NCBI RefSeq assembly: GCF_014699075.1
Contig: NZ_JACXAB010000004.1
Location: forward strand, 372,001 to 436,000
From: Microvirga sp.
Lineage (GTDB): Bacteria > Pseudomonadota > Alphaproteobacteria > Rhizobiales > Beijerinckiaceae
DNA: 64,000 bases
Reading direction: 5' to 3'
Under the pieces are notes generated by a model, which had not been told where the DNA came from, searched no databases, and saw nothing but the letters and a program-made list of their open reading frames with translations. The position numbers were made by a program, and so were the translations under genes. Each line of letters opens with the position of its first letter. Position 1 is the first letter of the stretch. Of this stretch, positions 46,109 to 54,816 are shown piece by piece.

Positions 46109-46300
46109 ACAGCGCCAGATCCGCCTCACTTTCGCTCCAGCCGCGAGTTTTCCGCATGGCTGGGCCTGACACCGCGGCCGAACTCCTCGGATGGCAAGAT
46201 GCGGTTAGGACTGATTTCCAAGTTGGGCGACAGGTATTTGAGGATCCTGCTGGTGGTGAAGGTCACCGCGGTGATCCGCTATGCGCGCACAAGGACCGCG
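46109..46300 (+). pseudogene. IS110/IS1111-type transposase C-terminal fragment
   Basis: About 64 codons read SSREFSAWLGLTPRPNSSDG, KMRLGLISKLGDRYLRILLV and VKVTAVIRYAR. This is the C-terminal transposase_20-type region of IS1111-group transposases, where the G-x-LGLTPRQ-SSGGK-RLG-ISK-GD-YLR pattern is normal. Several normally conserved residues are replaced (SSDGKM, RILLVVKV). No N-terminal part is present. It marks the left boundary of the exopolysaccharide cluster. Confidence 0.75.
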
Positions 46301-46524
46301 GCCGGCAGAGAGCATCCAATTATGACATCCCCCCAATTATTCATGACAACCATCCGAATGAGCTAGTGCGTGCGAAGAGAGGTGGTGAGAGGCTGGATGC
46401 TGGACTGGGTGCGAAGCCGCTATGGCGGCTACAACGAAGCTGGGTGCCCATAGCGTTGATGAGGCTATCGTTGGCAGAGGGGCAATCGATGGATGGTGCG
46501 AGCTCACATTTGCGAAGGGTATCC

Positions 46525-47706
46525 ATGCGCGCCCTCGTCACACCAGTTTTCACTGCAATGTTGCTCGTTCTGTGCGTCTGCGCATCACAAGGCGCAAAGG
46601 CGGAGTACCGGCTGGACAGCGGCGATGTTCTGGAAATCTCTGCTGCGGGACGCAGTGAGGTGAAACATCGTATGATGATTGACCCCGATGGCAACATCAT
46701 GGTCCCGCTTTTCGGCGAAGTGCGCGCTGCTGGCCTATCTCTGTCGGCTTTGAGAGCCAAGATCGGGGCTGAGGTTCTGCTCCAACTGGTGGAAGCGCGG
46801 CCCTTCTATATTTACGGAGACATCCTCAAGGCGGGAGCTTACCCATACCAGCCTGGGATGACAGTTCGCCATGCCGTAGCACTCGCTGGGGGACTCGGAG
46901 CAGGCAGAGCCGGGATGTTTCAGGTATCGCCCCGCGAAGTCGCTGATCTGCGTGGCCGATACCAGACTTTGAAGAGTGAATTGGTCAAGCAGCAAGTTCG
47001 GGCGGCGGGCCTTCGCGCTGAAGCTGCCGGGAAGGCTGAGATGGATTTGAGCGACATTGACCAAGCATCCGCCCCAGCAGATTTGGCAGAGCTCATCAAG
47101 GTTGAGACTCAGCGCATCGGCACGCGGCGAATAGAGTTCGATCGGGATCAGCAACACCTAAAGACAGCCTTCAAACTTGCAAACGAGCATGTTGAGGCTC
47201 TCCAGTTGCAGCAGAAACACGACGGGGATGCAAGCAGGCAGCAGATCGACGAACTGAAAAGAATTATCGAACTCAGTTCCAAAGGCTTGGCAGCCTCAAG
47301 CCGGGTTTCAGAGGAACAACGCGCAACCGTTCTTATCAGAAGTCGAGAAATGGACACGGTAGCCAAGCTGGCTTTGGCACGCCAGGTCCGGGAAGAACTG
47401 GCGCGGAAAATTGAGAAAGTCGACGAGCGACGCCTCATGATCCCGCAGGAGCTTCAGGAGGCTATCGCAACGGCAGAGCAAACTAAAGCTCAACTGCAAT
47501 CACTCCGTGAGCAGCTTATTCTTCTTGGCTCTTCAGGAGCAATTGCCGGCAATAACGAACGCGTGTCACCTGAAATCGTGATCTACCGGAGAAACATGCA
47601 AGCACAGACCCGTGTTGACGCGCAGGAAGATACGAGCATCAATCCCGGTGATGTGATCGAGATCACTTTGAACCTAGGAAATATGAACACAGTGCCGGGA
47701 AACTAA
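46525..47706 (+). CDS. Polysaccharide export protein (Wza/ExoF-like) with long coiled coil
   Basis: 393 residues from ATG 46525, with GAAGGG upstream. A signal peptide (LLVLCVCASQGAKA) leads to the Poly_export domain YRLDSGDVLEISAAGRSEVK, DPDGNIMVPLFGEVRAAGLS, and an SLBB-like segment FYIYGDILKAGAYPYQPGMT. Residues about 130-340 are charged and heptad-like, a long coiled coil, as in ExoF of rhizobia. The C-terminus SINPGDVIEITLNL repeats the export motif. It should form the periplasmic/outer-membrane part of the export channel for the polymer made by the genes downstream. First gene of the cluster after the transposase remnant. Confidence 0.85.
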   Translation: MRALVTPVFTAMLLVLCVCASQGAKAEYRLDSGDVLEISAAGRSEVKHRMMIDPDGNIMVPLFGEVRAAGLSLSALRAKIGAEVLLQLVEARPFYIYGDILKAGAYPYQPGMTVRHAVALAGGLGAGRAGMFQVSPREVADLRGRYQTLKSELVKQQVRAAGLRAEAAGKAEMDLSDIDQASAPADLAELIKVETQRIGTRRIEFDRDQQHLKTAFKLANEHVEALQLQQKHDGDASRQQIDELKRIIELSSKGLAASSRVSEEQRATVLIRSREMDTVAKLALARQVREELARKIEKVDERRLMIPQELQEAIATAEQTKAQLQSLREQLILLGSSGAIAGNNERVSPEIVIYRRNMQAQTRVDAQEDTSINPGDVIEITLNLGNMNTVPGN

Positions 47707-47800
47707 ATAAGCCCTCCTCATGATCGTCTTGAATCTTCGTCTTCATGCCGCCCTGGGCTGATTGTGGAATGAAAAGCAGCTCTTGCCGATGGAGTGTAAG

Positions 47801-49363
47801 ATGAGTGGAGGGCGGCATACGGCGACAAGAAGCGAGCCAGACCAGACCACTCCGAGTCACGAGAAAGGTGAACGGAGAGGACTGGCTAAGCACGCCTTGT
47901 CTGCCGTGCTGTGGACCGCCTTTGCGATGGGCTCTCAAGCTATTGTTCAGGTCCTATCGATCACCATGTTGGCGCGCCTGATAACTCCAGGCGACTTCGG
48001 TGTGTTCTCGGCGGCTCTCCTAGCAACCGGTTTGTTGTCCATCTTCTCACAATTCGGCATCGGCTCGGCGATCGTGCAACGACGGGTTTTGGAAGAGCGC
48101 CACCTGAGGACTGGATTCACACTGTCGCTGCTCTTAAACATCGGCTTCCAGATTTTGATCTGGATTGCTGCGCCGCTCATTTCCGCTTTCTTCAAAATTC
48201 CCGAACTCACCTCAGTTATGCGCTTTTCCAGCTTGGTATTTACATGCCAGGCCGTTTCTGTCGTCGCGGAAGCACTTGTCCAGCGAGATCTTCGCTTCGG
48301 ATGGCTTTCACGGATGGAGGCGATAACTTTCACGATCGGCTTTGTGGGAGTTGGGCTTCCATTAGCATGGATTGAACTCGGAGTCTGGGCTTTAGCCGGA
48401 GCGCATGTGACTCAACATAGCTTGAGAACGTTGGTTCTTCTTGTCCGTCAGCCTCATCCTAAAGCCTTGCAGCTTGATTGGAGAACCGTTCGCGAACTAC
48501 TGCACTTCGGCAGCGGCCTGACGCTGGCGCGGCTGGGTAATTACCTCGCACAACAGGGAGATCAATTCATCGTAGGGAGATGGTTGGGCTCCCAAGCCCT
48601 AGGTCTCTACTCACATGCTTATCAACTCATGACAGCCCCAGCTCTGCTTGTCGGCCGGATCTTGGACAGCGTCCTATTTCCCACAATGGCACAGGTTCAA
48701 CTCGAGCCATCCCGCCTTGCGCGGGGATATCGAAGTGGTCTTGCTATTTCTGCTGTTCTTGTACTGCCGGCAAGTATGATCCTAGCCATTGTGGCGCCAG
48801 AAATCGTATTGCTTTTGCTGGGACCTAAATGGCTTGGAGTTGTTCCTCCATTCCAAGCACTTGTTCTAGGAACCCTATTCCGCACGAGCGATAAGTTGAG
48901 TGACTCGGTAACGCGTGCAACAGGAGCCGTTCATGCGCGTGCGTGGCGACAGGCAGTCTTCGCGGTGAGCGTATTGATTTTGGCCCTAGTTGGACAGCAG
49001 TGGGGCGTTGAGGGAGTTGCACTTGGAGTGCTGATCGCGATGACCGCCAATTTTGTCATGATGGCGCATCTGAGTGTTCACCTGACAAATATGCGCTGGT
49101 CTGAGTTTGCCGGAGCACATTTGCCTGGCGTGGCCTTGGCAGGGGTGCTTAGTTACCCTACCTGGATGTTTGCTGAGTGGCTGCGCAACCAGAGTGTGCC
49201 TCCGATTGTCTTTCTGCTCGAAGTCGGCCTTTTTGATCTTTCTTTAGGGGCGCTTCTCTGCTGGATCCTGCCATCACTTTTCCTCGGCCGTGATGTGCAA
49301 TGGCTGATCCAGGCCATAACGGAACTGATGATGTCGAGTCTGCAGCGAAGTTCGAACTGTTAA
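47801..49363 (+). CDS. Wzx-like polysaccharide flippase (MOP superfamily)
   Basis: 520 residues from ATG 47801 (other starts at 47789 and TTG 47762). Twelve to fourteen hydrophobic helices typical of the polysaccharide transporter family of lipid-linked repeat flippases, with SAVLWTAFAMGSQAIVQVLS, LARLITPGDFGVFSAALLAT, GIGSAIVQRR, NYLAQQGDQFIVGRWLGSQA, LGLYSHAYQLMTAPALLVGR. The LITPxDFG and LGxYxxAYQLM elements match the WzxC/AmsL subgroup. It should flip undecaprenyl-linked repeat units to the periplasm. Codon use is less GC-rich than in the left part of the window. Confidence 0.9.
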   Translation: MSGGRHTATRSEPDQTTPSHEKGERRGLAKHALSAVLWTAFAMGSQAIVQVLSITMLARLITPGDFGVFSAALLATGLLSIFSQFGIGSAIVQRRVLEERHLRTGFTLSLLLNIGFQILIWIAAPLISAFFKIPELTSVMRFSSLVFTCQAVSVVAEALVQRDLRFGWLSRMEAITFTIGFVGVGLPLAWIELGVWALAGAHVTQHSLRTLVLLVRQPHPKALQLDWRTVRELLHFGSGLTLARLGNYLAQQGDQFIVGRWLGSQALGLYSHAYQLMTAPALLVGRILDSVLFPTMAQVQLEPSRLARGYRSGLAISAVLVLPASMILAIVAPEIVLLLLGPKWLGVVPPFQALVLGTLFRTSDKLSDSVTRATGAVHARAWRQAVFAVSVLILALVGQQWGVEGVALGVLIAMTANFVMMAHLSVHLTNMRWSEFAGAHLPGVALAGVLSYPTWMFAEWLRNQSVPPIVFLLEVGLFDLSLGALLCWILPSLFLGRDVQWLIQAITELMMSSLQRSSNC

Positions 49364-50710
49364 TTATTGTCCAGGCCAGAGGATCTTGGCCACATAGCTG
49401 GACACTGGGCCACCAGGTAGCCCCCAATTGCTCGCCCAAACAACTTGCGATCCATCAGAAGAGGGTGTCGCATGCGGCTCGCTTGTATAGTTATGCGCTG
49501 CTCCACGAGTATGAGCTATGCGCCGGATCTCGCCGCTGCCATCCGTACGAACTGCAATGATCTCCTGGTAAAATGGTACAACTCCTTGTTCTGCGCGCGC
49601 GCGATCCTCTGTTCCAACATAGGTTACGAACACCCAACCCGGTCTCCTAATGTTGCGAACGGAGGAGTGCTCATGTTGCCCGTAAGGGGCGAGTTCAGTC
49701 ACCAAACCGTCCTTGAGACGACGTTTGATAAGGTGAAATTTGTCAGGTTCGGCCTTGCTCACGCCAATGAATACATCGCTGCCGTCAGGATCGAGCGTCA
49801 TGTCACCATGTCCAGGTCGATGGTGCTCGATCCAATGTTGAACCTGGGTTCCCTCGATCGTGAAAATGAAAGCTTGATCAATTTCCGGGGGCCATGCATC
49901 AGGTGACCGGTCCTGATTAACTAACCTCTGATCACAAAGGACATATTGGGCTGAAGGTGAGATCGAGCAATAATCATTCACGCCTGGAAGACCTCCGACT
50001 GGGATGTCCGGATACTTTCTTCGCTCGAAGATATCATATGCAAAGGCAACCATTAATCCGACCTTGTTAACAGCCCGAACGACAAGCTTGTGGCCGTCGA
50101 GAGACATGTTTCCTTTTGATGGGCCGAACTGAAGACCCTTGTAGTCATGCGGCTTGTAAATCGTGGTCCGAAGATCATCCCTTGGCTTCCACCCGTATAT
50201 CTCCTTCCCGTCCATGCAGATCATAAGAGCGGCGTCATAGGGGTGCCACTCGCATTCGTTATGAACGGGACGATAGAAAGCCGGCTTGTAGGTCTGCCCA
50301 TCCAGGAAGCACATGCCATTACAGCCCTTTGGAATCACCATAAGGGTTTGATCCGCGTTCCACGCCTGTGCGCTGGAGTAGCGATGCCGGCAAGAAACTG
50401 GATCACATTTTACTTCCGGCAACATTGGCTGCCCAGGATCTGTGATGCGTGTAACAGATGTCCCGAACGCAGGATCATTGAAAGGTTCGAGATAGCCAGG
50501 CTGGGTCATGCGCAGCATCGGCACGACCTTCGCAGATCCCGTCGAATCATAGGATGAAGCAGAAAGATGTGAGCTGAAAAGCAAGGTTAGCGCGTAGAAA
50601 ATCTTGAGGCCGAGCTGATGCAACCGAACGTCCAGTTTAACGGCATGATGCTCTCGATCCAGCGATCTAGATTTAGTGTCCTGCGCGCAGCCAGACTTTA
50701 CAGCCATCAT
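49364..50710 (-). CDS. Secreted beta-propeller-like protein of unknown function
   Basis: About 448 residues from ATG 50710 with AGGA five bases upstream (ATG 50734 possible). A hydrophobic signal (KIFYALTLLFSSHLSA) occurs about 35-50 residues in. The mature protein has repeated Trp/Asp/Gly-rich blades: SSAQAWNADQTLMVIPKGCN, CEWHPYDAALMICMDGKEIY, GNMSLDGHKLVVRA, GHGDMTLDPDGSDVFIGVSK, EPHATPSSDGSQVVWASNWG. This matches WD40/TolB- or oligogalacturonate-lyase-like propellers without a clear family. It has many Cys, suggesting periplasmic or extracellular location. It is the only gene in the exopolysaccharide cluster on the minus strand, so it may have been inserted, or be separately regulated. 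Confidence 0.6.
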   Translation of the reverse strand: MMAVKSGCAQDTKSRSLDREHHAVKLDVRLHQLGLKIFYALTLLFSSHLSASSYDSTGSAKVVPMLRMTQPGYLEPFNDPAFGTSVTRITDPGQPMLPEVKCDPVSCRHRYSSAQAWNADQTLMVIPKGCNGMCFLDGQTYKPAFYRPVHNECEWHPYDAALMICMDGKEIYGWKPRDDLRTTIYKPHDYKGLQFGPSKGNMSLDGHKLVVRAVNKVGLMVAFAYDIFERRKYPDIPVGGLPGVNDYCSISPSAQYVLCDQRLVNQDRSPDAWPPEIDQAFIFTIEGTQVQHWIEHHRPGHGDMTLDPDGSDVFIGVSKAEPDKFHLIKRRLKDGLVTELAPYGQHEHSSVRNIRRPGWVFVTYVGTEDRARAEQGVVPFYQEIIAVRTDGSGEIRRIAHTRGAAHNYTSEPHATPSSDGSQVVWASNWGLPGGPVSSYVAKILWPGQ

Positions 50711-51189
50711 TAAATTCCTGATCAAGTATCCCATTGGATTAAAGAGAAAGCGCCCATCGTATGTTACGCTGATGTCACTCCTCTATCATCTACCCATTAC
50801 TGCAAGCTTCAGGTCAGGCTGTTACAGAGATGAAAATACTGTGAAGTATTCAAGCAATCGGCTTGAGGCGGAGCGCATCGGCCGAGACCGCGCGAGATCC
50901 GTGTAGATGATAGAAATCACTGGTCTGGATTGATACATCTCAGGAGAACTACGCCTTATGGGTTCTTTACATAAAGCGCTGATCTGCCGATTGTTATCAC
51001 ATGGGTGTAGGTGCAACCGTGCACTTGGCAAAAAGCGTAAGTCGGAACCTAGGGGCGGCCATACATCATAACAATATATGCAAATGCTGACTTGGTACGA
51101 CTCAAGGTTTTCCGAAAAGTTCCTGCTCGCAATACGGGTCGATACTGAGTGGTTTGCCGCAGGTGGCGTTTGCGAGGAGGCGATCTGTC
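50711..51189. other. AT-richer intergenic region between divergent genes
   Basis: 479 bp between the propeller and deacetylase genes. It should hold divergent promoters. A tiny frame at 50958-51071 (37 codons, MGSLHKALICRLLSHGCRC...) has CAGGAG 11 bases upstream of its ATG and is Cys- and Lys/Arg-rich; it may be chance. Confidence 0.4.
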
Positions 51190-52110
51190 GTGAACTCAAG
51201 CCATAAACAGCATCCTGACAGTCATGCGGCCATGTCTATCGACGTTGAGGACTGGTTTCAAACCGAGAACATGAAGGGCGTCATCGAGCGCGATAGGTGG
51301 GACAGTTGTGAACTGCGAGTAGAGCGGAACACAATGCGCATTCTAGATATTCTCGATGCGCGCAAAACTCGTGCGACATTTTTTGTGCTGGGCTGGGTTG
51401 CCGAGAGATGTCCTGGGCTGGTCCATCAGATCGCATCAATGGGCCATGAGGTGGCGTCTCACGGCTATGGGCATGAGCTCGTTTACTCGCTAACACCAAA
51501 GCAGTTCCGCGCAGATATAACACGGTCGAAGAAGCACCTTGAAGATCTGATTGGAAAATCAGTGCTCGGCTATAGAGCGCCTTGCTTCTCTATCACAGAA
51601 TGGGCAATCGAGATACTCCAAGAGGAGGGCTTCACGTACGATTCATCGGCTGTTCCCACGATCGCGCATGACAGATACGGTAAGTTGGACGGAATCGAAA
51701 CTCGCACTCCCATCGTGGCTATAAGGGATGGGTTCTACGAAGTCTGCGTTTCGTGTATTCCAGTTGGGCAGCGTGGTATTCCGTGGGGAGGCGGTGGCTA
51801 CTTCCGGTTTCTCCCTTATGCAGTCTGGAAACAAGGTGTCCGTGCAATCCTTAGATCTGGACGGCCTTATGTTTTCTACATCCATCCATGGGAGTTCGAT
51901 CCTCTACAGCCTCGCCCGACTGGGCTAAAGGCTACCACGAATTTCCGTCAGCGGGTAAACCTTCAGCGTTGCGAGGCTCGCTTTTCAGCACTCGTCCGCG
52001 ATGTAAATTGGATCCCAATTTGTGAATTGCTCGATACTCGGAAGAGTGCAGCTGCGCCCATTCCAGCGCTGCCCCTCGTTGGCCGCCGTGTTGAAGGGGC
52101 ATTGCCATGA
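51190..52110 (+). CDS. Polysaccharide deacetylase (NodB-type, PEP-CTERM/XrtA-like subfamily)
   Basis: 306 residues from GTG 51190, with GAGGAGG nine bases upstream. The NodB domain has SIDVEDWFQTENM (catalytic base and metal Asp), VASHGYGHELVYSL (metal His pair), LGYRAPCFSIT and YVFYIHPWEFDP. The DVEDWFQ opening, the GGGGYFRFLPY segment and the C-terminal tail are those of deacetylases in XrtA-type exopolysaccharide loci. It should remove N-acetyl groups from the polymer or a precursor. Its stop overlaps the next start (ATGATG). Confidence 0.9.
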   Translation: MNSSHKQHPDSHAAMSIDVEDWFQTENMKGVIERDRWDSCELRVERNTMRILDILDARKTRATFFVLGWVAERCPGLVHQIASMGHEVASHGYGHELVYSLTPKQFRADITRSKKHLEDLIGKSVLGYRAPCFSITEWAIEILQEEGFTYDSSAVPTIAHDRYGKLDGIETRTPIVAIRDGFYEVCVSCIPVGQRGIPWGGGGYFRFLPYAVWKQGVRAILRSGRPYVFYIHPWEFDPLQPRPTGLKATTNFRQRVNLQRCEARFSALVRDVNWIPICELLDTRKSAAAPIPALPLVGRRVEGALP

Positions 52111-53279
52111 TGCCCCATGTTATGCTGATCGGAGGAGAGGATCATCACCTCCGAATCCCGTTTATTCTGGCCCTACGCCGCTGCGGCTACAGGGTGACAG
52201 CTGTTGGCAGTGGCGATCCTACACCCTTCTCACGAGCACAGATAGACTTTCGCCCATTTCGTTTCGATCGCTTCGTAAGCCCTCGGGCAGATATGGATGC
52301 TCTTAGAACGCTGCCCCGTCTTCTTGCAGAGGTGCAGCCAGATATCGCCCAGAGCTTCGATCTTAAACCTAACCTGCTTCTCCCACTTGCTGCTCGAGCT
52401 ACACCGGGGATTCAAGTGATCCGTACCATCAATGGATTGAATTTTATCTATTCATCCCGATCCCCCTTGGCACTCGCGGCTCGGCCTGTCTACCGGATCC
52501 TGCACCGGTTAGCAGCACGCTCTATAGCCGCAACGGTGTTTCAGAATAGCGATGATCTCTCGTTCTTCCGGCGGCATGGAATGCTTGGGCGCGGAGATGC
52601 TGTCGTCATTCCAGGTTCAGGCGTAGACATCAGAGGATTTGAGCAGGCGGCAAATGCCGGAAGTTCACCAAAAGAGCTTCGTGAAACACTTGGCGTATCA
52701 GATGAGCCGATTGTCATGACAGTCTCGCGGATGACGCGGCATAAAGGAATACTAACATTACTCAAAGCTGCAGCCACAGTGCATGCTGCTCGTCCAAACG
52801 TGCGCTTCCTTCTCGTAGGACCTAGGGAAAGTGAGGGACCTCTTGCAGTGACACAGGCTGAGCTGGATCGGCACCAGCCTTATGTGAAGGCGGTCGGGCC
52901 CCGTTCGGATATTCCGTCTATGCTCCGCATAGCCAACGTGTTCGCTTTCCCGACAGAGTTTCGCGAGGGCATCCCCCGGGCATTGATGGAGGCGGCATTA
53001 GCCAAACTGCCAATCGTCACGACCGACATGCCGGGATGTCGTGATGTAATTAACGACCAGTGGAACGGTTATTTAGTTCCACCCCATTCCCCCAAGGCTC
53101 TGGCCTCTAAAATCCTCGATCTCTTGGATAACCGTGAGATGGCCCAAGTTCTAGGGGGCCGAGCTTCTGACACAATCAAGCAGAAGTTCAGCCTCGATCA
53201 TATAGTCGCACATCATACGTCCTTGTATTCTAAGCTCCTTAATGGACGCTTTGAACACCAACAGAAGATCCACGCATGA
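52107..53279 (+). CDS. GT4-family glycosyltransferase
   Basis: 390 residues, overlapping the deacetylase by four bases. GT-B fold: the N-terminal part HVMLIGGEDHHLRIPFILAL and DIAQSFDLKPNLLLPLAARA; the C-terminal nucleotide-sugar domain has VMTVSRMTRHKGILTLLKAA, FAFPTEFREGIPRALMEAAL with the E-x7-E motif, and CRDVINDQWNGYLVPPHSP. It adds one sugar to the lipid-linked repeat unit. The only glycosyltransferase visible in the cluster. Confidence 0.9.
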   Translation: MMPHVMLIGGEDHHLRIPFILALRRCGYRVTAVGSGDPTPFSRAQIDFRPFRFDRFVSPRADMDALRTLPRLLAEVQPDIAQSFDLKPNLLLPLAARATPGIQVIRTINGLNFIYSSRSPLALAARPVYRILHRLAARSIAATVFQNSDDLSFFRRHGMLGRGDAVVIPGSGVDIRGFEQAANAGSSPKELRETLGVSDEPIVMTVSRMTRHKGILTLLKAAATVHAARPNVRFLLVGPRESEGPLAVTQAELDRHQPYVKAVGPRSDIPSMLRIANVFAFPTEFREGIPRALMEAALAKLPIVTTDMPGCRDVINDQWNGYLVPPHSPKALASKILDLLDNREMAQVLGGRASDTIKQKFSLDHIVAHHTSLYSKLLNGRFEHQQKIHA

Positions 53280-53331
53280 GCATGCATGCTAGGCGACACA
53301 AGTTCGTTGTGCACACACTGCGGAACTGCAA

Positions 53332-54723
53332 ATGAACGCGGCAGGGCTCCTCAACAGGCATGTCGCATACACGAGGCATCTTGAGGCAGCACTCTCACGG
53401 GAAGCGGGCAGTTCAACGGTGGTTATGGATGTGCTTCTTACGTGCGGCCTCCTTCTCTCAACAGCATCGCAACTGCGCCTTCCCGGTATGCCCCTTGGTC
53501 CGGGAGAGTCGTTATTGGCTTTGTGGATTGGGCTCATGTCTGTCCGCGAAGTCATTCAACTGGGGCCGCCATTGACACCAGCACTTTCCAAACTCATGGC
53601 GTTCTGGTGTGTGTTCGTCATCGCGCAATGTCTTGGCGCGCTCACTGCCCTTTTGATCAATGACAAGCATGACCCTCGTTGGGTTCGTCACGATATGATG
53701 GCCTACAGCTTTATGATCTTTACAAGCTGTCTCCTTGTTGTCGAACCTGGCGCGGTCGCGCGCCTGCAGCGGGTTGCTTGGTTAGTCGTAGCCATAGGCA
53801 ACTTGTCCTTGTTGCTTATGCTCGCCGATGGGTACGGTGTTATTGATATAACTAGTATTGATGGCTGGTGGTGGGATCGTTTTCGCGGCTGGACGGCAAT
53901 TCCAAATACTCTTGCCTTGTTGTGCCTCGTTCTTACGCTTGTGTCTGTGCATCTTGCAGAAACAAGTCGTCGCATGAGCACTCGTATCCTTGCAGTGCTT
54001 TGCATGATTCTACCCGCCATTGTCGGCCGTTTGACCAAGAGCGATGCATTCTTTGTAGCTTTGATAGGAGGGAGCCTCATCTTCTCGGTGCTAAAGGTAT
54101 TCAGGTGGCTACAGGTATGGGATCAGCGCATGATGATTCGCACCTGCTTCGCGTGGACATTGGTGATGTTGCTTCCGGTGACACTCGCATTGAGTGTTCC
54201 GATCGCAACATCATTCCTTGGTCAAGGGCAGGGCATGCTGAATGGCATCTTCCGCAAGAGTGATGAGGGGCTGAAGGAGGATGCGTCCTTAAGAATGTAC
54301 TTGTGGTCGCAGGCTGTAAAGCGAGGATTGCAATCAGGAATGTTGGGATTGGGTCCAGGACCGCATTTGGTTGTGCCCCCTGTTATTGCTGCGACTTTTG
54401 GCACTGAGAATGAGCCTGGAGGAGTAGAAAACCCGGATCCGAGCGTGGCTCCGAACTTCGAGGCTCACAACACGTTCCTCGATCTTTTCACGCAGGGAGG
54501 TCTGCTCATGGTTCTGAACTTTCTATGTCTTTGCGCTCTTACGGTTATCAGCACTTTACGAGCTCATCGTGCAGGCCTGGCAACATTGATCTGCTGCCTA
54601 CTCGCCTTCGGAATGTTCCATTTCATTGTACGACAACCTATTTTTTGGTTCGCAATTGCTCTCAGTCTTGTGTCTGCCACATCACAAATCAACATGCTTA
54701 GAAAGCGAGGAAGAACACGATGA
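53332..54723 (+). CDS. Wzy/O-antigen ligase-like polymerase
   Basis: 463 residues with about ten to twelve hydrophobic helices. The large periplasmic loop near residues 310-385 holds SLRMYLWSQAVKRGLQSGML, LGLGPGPHL and FEAHNTFLDLFTQGGLLMVL; the GLGPG and HNTFLDLFTQGG motifs are those of WaaL/Wzy polymerases. It should join repeat units in the periplasm. The N-terminal segment before the first helix is unusually polar. A hairpin overlies its stop codon. Confidence 0.85.
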   Translation: MNAAGLLNRHVAYTRHLEAALSREAGSSTVVMDVLLTCGLLLSTASQLRLPGMPLGPGESLLALWIGLMSVREVIQLGPPLTPALSKLMAFWCVFVIAQCLGALTALLINDKHDPRWVRHDMMAYSFMIFTSCLLVVEPGAVARLQRVAWLVVAIGNLSLLLMLADGYGVIDITSIDGWWWDRFRGWTAIPNTLALLCLVLTLVSVHLAETSRRMSTRILAVLCMILPAIVGRLTKSDAFFVALIGGSLIFSVLKVFRWLQVWDQRMMIRTCFAWTLVMLLPVTLALSVPIATSFLGQGQGMLNGIFRKSDEGLKEDASLRMYLWSQAVKRGLQSGMLGLGPGPHLVVPPVIAATFGTENEPGGVENPDPSVAPNFEAHNTFLDLFTQGGLLMVLNFLCLCALTVISTLRAHRAGLATLICCLLAFGMFHFIVRQPIFWFAIALSLVSATSQINMLRKRGRTR

Positions 54724-54740
54724 TCGTTCCGTGTTCTTCC
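54709..54740 (+). terminator. Hairpin between polymerase and tyrosine-kinase genes
   Basis: GGAAGAACACG (54709-54719), 10-base loop containing the TGA stop, CGTGTTCTTCC (54730-54740) give a perfect 11-bp stem followed by GGCTTTTC. It could end or attenuate transcription before the kinase gene. Confidence 0.5.
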
Positions 54741-54816
54741 GGCTTTTCAGAGCTGTTCTTACTACGAGCATGACCTCCTTTGGTGGTGTTCCACAGGCTG
54801 ATATTGGGGGAGTGAA

